From contig JAJWCP010000065.1 in assembly GCA_021617435.1 (NCBI GenBank), positions 1 through 8,326 of the forward strand: a stretch of DNA of 8,326 nt, in the 5' to 3' direction. A program made the position numbers and the translations under genes. The notes under the pieces were generated by a model that saw only the letters and a list, made by a program, of their open reading frames with translations, was not told the DNA's origin and made no database searches. Below, one piece after another: positions 6,901 through 8,326 of the stretch. The stretch comes from Pseudomonadota bacterium (GTDB lineage: Bacteria; Pseudomonadota; Alphaproteobacteria; RF32; CAG-239). The first letter of the stretch is position 1; every line of letters starts with the position of its first letter.

Positions 6901-8295
6901 TTAAAGCAAACCAATGCCGATGGCACTACAATTGAACTTAACAGCGCGTTCGGGAACGGCAAACAGATGCTTTCAGAATTTAAGCAAACCGCGCGGGACG
7001 GCAGTTATACCGCTATTCTTGACAACGGTATTATGAAGGCAACAACCATCTACGCTGCCGGTCAAAAAGAAGCGACTGTATCTTATGCGTTTGCCGATGA
7101 ATATTACCGCCGCCATCGTTACATGAAACCGCTTGACGGCAATGGCAACTTTGCGGCTGGTATGGATGTTGCGGCTGCCACGTTCGGGTTTAGCGAAGCT
7201 GACGTTATGATGCACGCTGAGCAAGTGCGCACCGGCAGCGCTCATACCGTAAACGCTGCTTATGTGAGCGCGTTCAGTCAAAATAACGAACAACCAAATA
7301 CTAACGAAAGAACTACAAACAGCGGTGAAAATACACAAAACCAAGGTCAACCAAATACGCAAGGGTCGCCGAATACCCAAAACCAAGGCGAACCGGATAC
7401 CCGCAATCAAAATCCGCAGCCGGAAAACTCTCAGCCTAACGCTGATTCGGGACCTCAGTCAGAGGGTAATTCACACCGTTATGAAGAACCGCGCACTCCG
7501 GATAATATGTCGGGCGATGACAGATTTGATTACGGGAAAGACTGGAGGCTTGACCCCGGAACACATAGCGAAAGCAAGACGGACGCTTTCGGCAACACCA
7601 CGGTTACCACCTATGACCGCTATGGAAATAAGCGTGAAGAAACTGTTACGGCTAATAATAACCCGACCGATATTCGCAGGGCGCAAGAATATGCCGCCGA
7701 CGGAACTTTGCAGTCTGAGTATTTAAAAGACGAAAAAGGGAACATCACAAAAGCCGATTATTATAAAAACGGTCAAATGTATCAGCTTAAATCAGAAAAT
7801 GCGGACGGGTCAAAAACCGAGCTTTCATACTATGAAAACGGCACACGCAGTCGGATGTTTATCCACAAGACGGATGGCTCGGAAGAGGAAACGCGTTCAT
7901 ATTCGGACGGTTCGCTTGAAATGCAGCGAATACGCTTGGCCGATGGTTCGGAAAGAGCCGAATCCCGCTATGAAAACGGCAAGCTCGCGGTTGTGTATAC
8001 AACCAATGCCGATGGTTCGGGCGAGCGCAAACATTTTGATGAGAAAGGACATCTTGAACATACTTGGAAAAATAAACAAGACGGTTCATCAGAAGAAATT
8101 GCATACAGCCGCGATGGTAAAACGCATTTTCGTCTTAACAAAAACGCTGACGGCTCAGAGCGACAGGTTGATTATGATGACAGAGGGATGATGAATCATC
8201 AGCGCATTCGCAACACTGATGGCTCAGAGGAACACACTTTTTATGACGAATATGGGAATATAACGTCACGACAAACAGTTACGCCTAATGCGTAA
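3973..8295 (+). CDS. M23 peptidase - VirB6 - repeat-tail fusion protein (1440 aa)
   Basis: Order of parts: signal peptide (1-30, ending S-Y-A-Q-Q); Cys-rich region (31-95); M23/LytM zinc endopeptidase (about 95-252) with H118-x3-D122, H182 and H230-x-H232; Cys-containing linker with CWFC at 340-343; VirB6 core with hydrophobic segments near 362-386, 403-420, 523-541, 546-566, 582-604 and 633-651; basic Ala/Gly-rich stretch (655-715); extension with degenerate beta-type repeats (about 730-1095); Asn/Gln/Pro-rich linker (about 1102-1175); YD/MORN-like repeats to the C terminus (1200-1440). There are 17 cysteines between the signal peptide and the CxxC pair. M23 enzymes cut peptide cross-links in peptidoglycan, and VirB6 is the polytopic inner-membrane subunit of T4SSs. 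I infer a channel subunit that carries its own wall-opening enzyme, replacing a separate VirB1. The frame is uninterrupted and I see no frameshift. M23 and VirB6 calls are strong; the tail's job and side of the membrane are unknown. Confidence 0.85.
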   Translation: MRQKQKNTAIWLCGIIFAAGLYLLPSVSYAQQMGGGNTCGGKSCNNSTCKLATGTDGKLLNKCPSGKRYDVDPNCIMNQNARSGACLDTMPVSSINRVAETNCYRANGAGGNPRPRNHEGTDYAAVVGTTVTAAADGRVVWAKWLGGGGRTIMIEHEKQCQCTAGNGGGSGCDSKYISVYMHLKAYLVTGGTVKKGQAIGLVGGSNYSSRTGESCDYPTPNGACKPYGPHLHFEIHSGDWSKGYAALKSSIINPLCDDIQTFCGGCPYDVKKCQDKAGSNEWEKLGDDAKAEKSAATGKGQMPVQPDPSVDGGTSDSPGLSYAAVSGCALEQFLPKDDECWFCPLFTAIFNTASKIALKAYLALAGGIANLVLICFALWTAVFVLKHVTAVEVKNPSKMLQEYLLQTFKVVLVVIILKGSYFQVMNYSLGPVFNTGMLFSQTMTGGGGGCSAEISGNISGFDKTMSSDATGGLPVSMGKNIVCSIKSMQDSVSKLMAFGRQAMCVAWKPKAIIRNIIPSFPYLFTGIVLYIGGLVLLIAFPWCLVDAVLQMAIAAALAPAAIGAWAFKLTAKYLGKIWNFFMNAMFNFVFLSIILYIIMTVVGQFMQRLDAYANESTGWDFLIDPINGLAYWGITTLQLVVVCLLGWVLLDQAKLFADKFAKGADTGDVGSSVGALAAQAGNKTLGTAAQIGKAGLSAGAQVADHFVGSKIRQARNNYRINKVKSGSDNVTTDANGNTVYERTRRNLLGQNVTRRVTIGANGKEVWSKEKPLLTKELGNNIRDAANQHRLEKMMKEGTAITDDDGNIIGYQMEHHNAFGQKVTLTAMKGDDGEFHINKEKRSLRMGILSKVAKDGSALQAFADRNAVFKQKALGAHNESRQNITSDSLMSVRKMTDRNGNVIREDIQFKPSVIKYIVNKDGTLNTAMLAQIRAGSGFDDKTLNTALALEIMKHRGINISSAFAARDASLDNRGVLHLKQTNADGTTIELNSAFGNGKQMLSEFKQTARDGSYTAILDNGIMKATTIYAAGQKEATVSYAFADEYYRRHRYMKPLDGNGNFAAGMDVAAATFGFSEADVMMHAEQVRTGSAHTVNAAYVSAFSQNNEQPNTNERTTNSGENTQNQGQPNTQGSPNTQNQGEPDTRNQNPQPENSQPNADSGPQSEGNSHRYEEPRTPDNMSGDDRFDYGKDWRLDPGTHSESKTDAFGNTTVTTYDRYGNKREETVTANNNPTDIRRAQEYAADGTLQSEYLKDEKGNITKADYYKNGQMYQLKSENADGSKTELSYYENGTRSRMFIHKTDGSEEETRSYSDGSLEMQRIRLADGSERAESRYENGKLAVVYTTNADGSGERKHFDEKGHLEHTWKNKQDGSSEEIAYSRDGKTHFRLNKNADGSERQVDYDDRGMMNHQRIRNTDGSEEHTFYDEYGNITSRQTVTPNA
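4270..4728 (+). other. M23 (LytM-type) metallopeptidase domain
   Basis: The domain lies at about residues 100-252 of the fusion protein. The first zinc motif is NHEGTD (H118, D122). YMHL holds H182, where the family has Y-x-H-L. GPHLHFEI holds H230 and H232. Between them stand the typical V-K-K-G-Q-x-I-G-x-V-G-G sequence and the preceding T-V-T-A-A-A-D-G-R-V-V strand. All four positions needed for zinc binding and catalysis are present, so the domain is probably active. Two Cys-containing insertions, around 158-172 and 213-225, are absent from minimal M23 domains and probably form extra disulfides. Confidence 0.9.
4981..5952 (+). other. VirB6 core of the fusion protein
   Basis: Residues 337-660 begin at the CWFC motif and run through about six hydrophobic segments. 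The loop between the second and third (about 421-520) is Gly-rich with three cysteines and corresponds to the central periplasmic loop of VirB6. The signature CLVDAVLQM near 543-551 aligns with the equivalent positions in the genes at 102-1433 and 2160-3953. Basic loops follow the first and fourth segments and the last one, which argues for a VirB6-like topology with a cytoplasmic end. Confidence 0.8.
6160..6498 (+). repeat. Two copies of a degenerate module in the fusion protein extension
   Basis: Residues 730-771 (6160-6285) and 799-842 (6367-6498) are related at 69 residues' distance. Both follow the pattern T-D-x-x-G-N, six to eight residues, N-x-x-G-Q-x-V-T, then x-G-x-x-G and an end in K-E-K. 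Weaker versions appear at 894-905 (T-D-R-N-G-N-V-I) and 981-996 (N-A-D-G-T-T ... F-G-N-G). The pattern resembles the start of the C-terminal repeats (T-D-A-F-G-N-T), so the whole extension may be built from one diverged beta-hairpin unit. Confidence 0.5.
7276..7500 (+). repeat. Low-complexity Asn/Gln/Pro linker with a 42-base repeat
   Basis: Residues about 1102-1175 of the fusion protein are almost entirely Asn, Gln, Pro, Thr, Ser, Gly and Glu. T-Q-N-Q-G-x-P-[ND]-T occurs twice, 14 residues apart (7333 and 7375), and the DNA shares CAAAACCAAGG at 7336-7346 and 7378-7388. This is probably a flexible, disordered spacer between the extension and the terminal repeats, of a length likely to vary between strains. 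Confidence 0.7.
7690..8292 (+). repeat. Eight full and one partial 23-residue (69-base) repeats, YD/MORN-like
   Basis: Residues 1240-1440 divide exactly into units of 23 residues starting at 7690, 7759, 7828, 7897, 7966, 8035, 8104 and 8173, plus 17 residues from 8242. The shared pattern is [YFS]-x-x-x-G, eight residues, x-x-D-G-[ST]-x, four residues; copy 1 keeps only the first G and has K-G-N in the second half. There are no indels. DNA identity is local only; for example GCCGATGGTTCGG recurs at 7939 and 8008, 69 bases apart. Copies before 7690 (from about 7570) are out of register. The units resemble Rhs YD repeats and MORN-type antitoxin repeats and should form a run of beta-hairpins. Confidence 0.9.
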
Positions 8296-8326
8296 CTAAA
8301 TGCAAAGGTAGTGTTTTTGACCGGTT
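8296..8326 (+). other. Sequence after the last gene, nothing identifiable
   Basis: Thirty-one bases remain. I see no inverted repeat followed by a T-run that would mark a terminator. AAAGG at 8304-8308 could serve a following gene starting at or beyond the edge, but too little is present to call one. Confidence 0.4.

Noticed and set aside
6973..7410. 145-codon open frame on the minus strand
   Set aside because: It lies fully inside the fusion gene, spans the low-complexity linker, and shows no recognisable domain or convincing ribosome-binding site.
6160..8292. CRISPR-like array from the periodic DNA
   Set aside because: The periodicity is in protein coding register (69 bases, no constant repeats with unique spacers) and the DNA copies are diverged.
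7570..8295. Polymorphic toxin of the Rhs type with a C-terminal toxin and immunity gene
   Set aside because: The repeats run to the stop codon. No Rhs core boundary motif, no variable toxin tip and no immunity-like gene is present in the window.
8296..8326. Possible terminator or new gene start (AAAGG with a GTG or TTG following)
   Set aside because: No stem-loop can be drawn, the GTG is too close to AAAGG, and only a few codons remain before the edge.

Overview
The window is a dense, single-strand (+) gene cluster that I read as part of a type IV secretion system (T4SS) operon. It carries a tandem array of VirB6/TrbL-like inner-membrane channel proteins. Three VirB6 units are present on four complete genes, plus the last 29 codons of an unidentified upstream gene. 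All genes are nearly abutting (gaps of 11, -4, 1 and 19 bases) and each has its own Shine-Dalgarno sequence. No internal promoter or terminator is visible, so this looks like one transcription unit that starts before and probably continues beyond the window.

Organism: serial virB6 paralogues, the last with a very large C-terminal extension, are typical of the rvh-type T4SS of Rickettsiales and related Alphaproteobacteria. Composition is intermediate by eye, UGA is read as stop and UGG as Trp. I infer an alphaproteobacterium, possibly host-associated, or an integrated element in one. There is no rRNA or other phylogenetic marker, so this stays tentative.

Layout. 1-90: acidic Asn/Asp-rich tail of an upstream protein. 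102-1433: VirB6-like protein with a lipoprotein lipobox in front of its membrane segments. 1430-2158: secreted Cys-rich domain followed by only the first two VirB6 membrane helices. 2160-3953: a second signal peptide, a short periplasmic stretch, then the remaining VirB6 helices and a long Ala-rich tail. These two genes together look like one VirB6 split inside its central periplasmic loop. 3973-8295: a 1440-residue protein with a signal peptide, a Cys-rich region, an M23 (LytM) zinc endopeptidase domain with all expected active-site residues, a complete VirB6 core, a long repeat-rich extension, an Asn/Gln/Pro-rich linker, and eight full plus one partial copy of an exact 23-residue repeat.

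Working together (inference): the VirB6 units would form the inner-membrane channel of the translocon. The peptidase fused to the last one could open peptidoglycan locally, a job done in classical systems by the separate VirB1 lytic transglycosylase. The Cys-rich periplasmic domains would be disulfide-stabilised parts facing the rest of the channel, and the long tails would contact substrates, coupling proteins or, if exported, a target surface. The most notable items are the M23-VirB6-repeat fusion and the VirB6 split between two genes.
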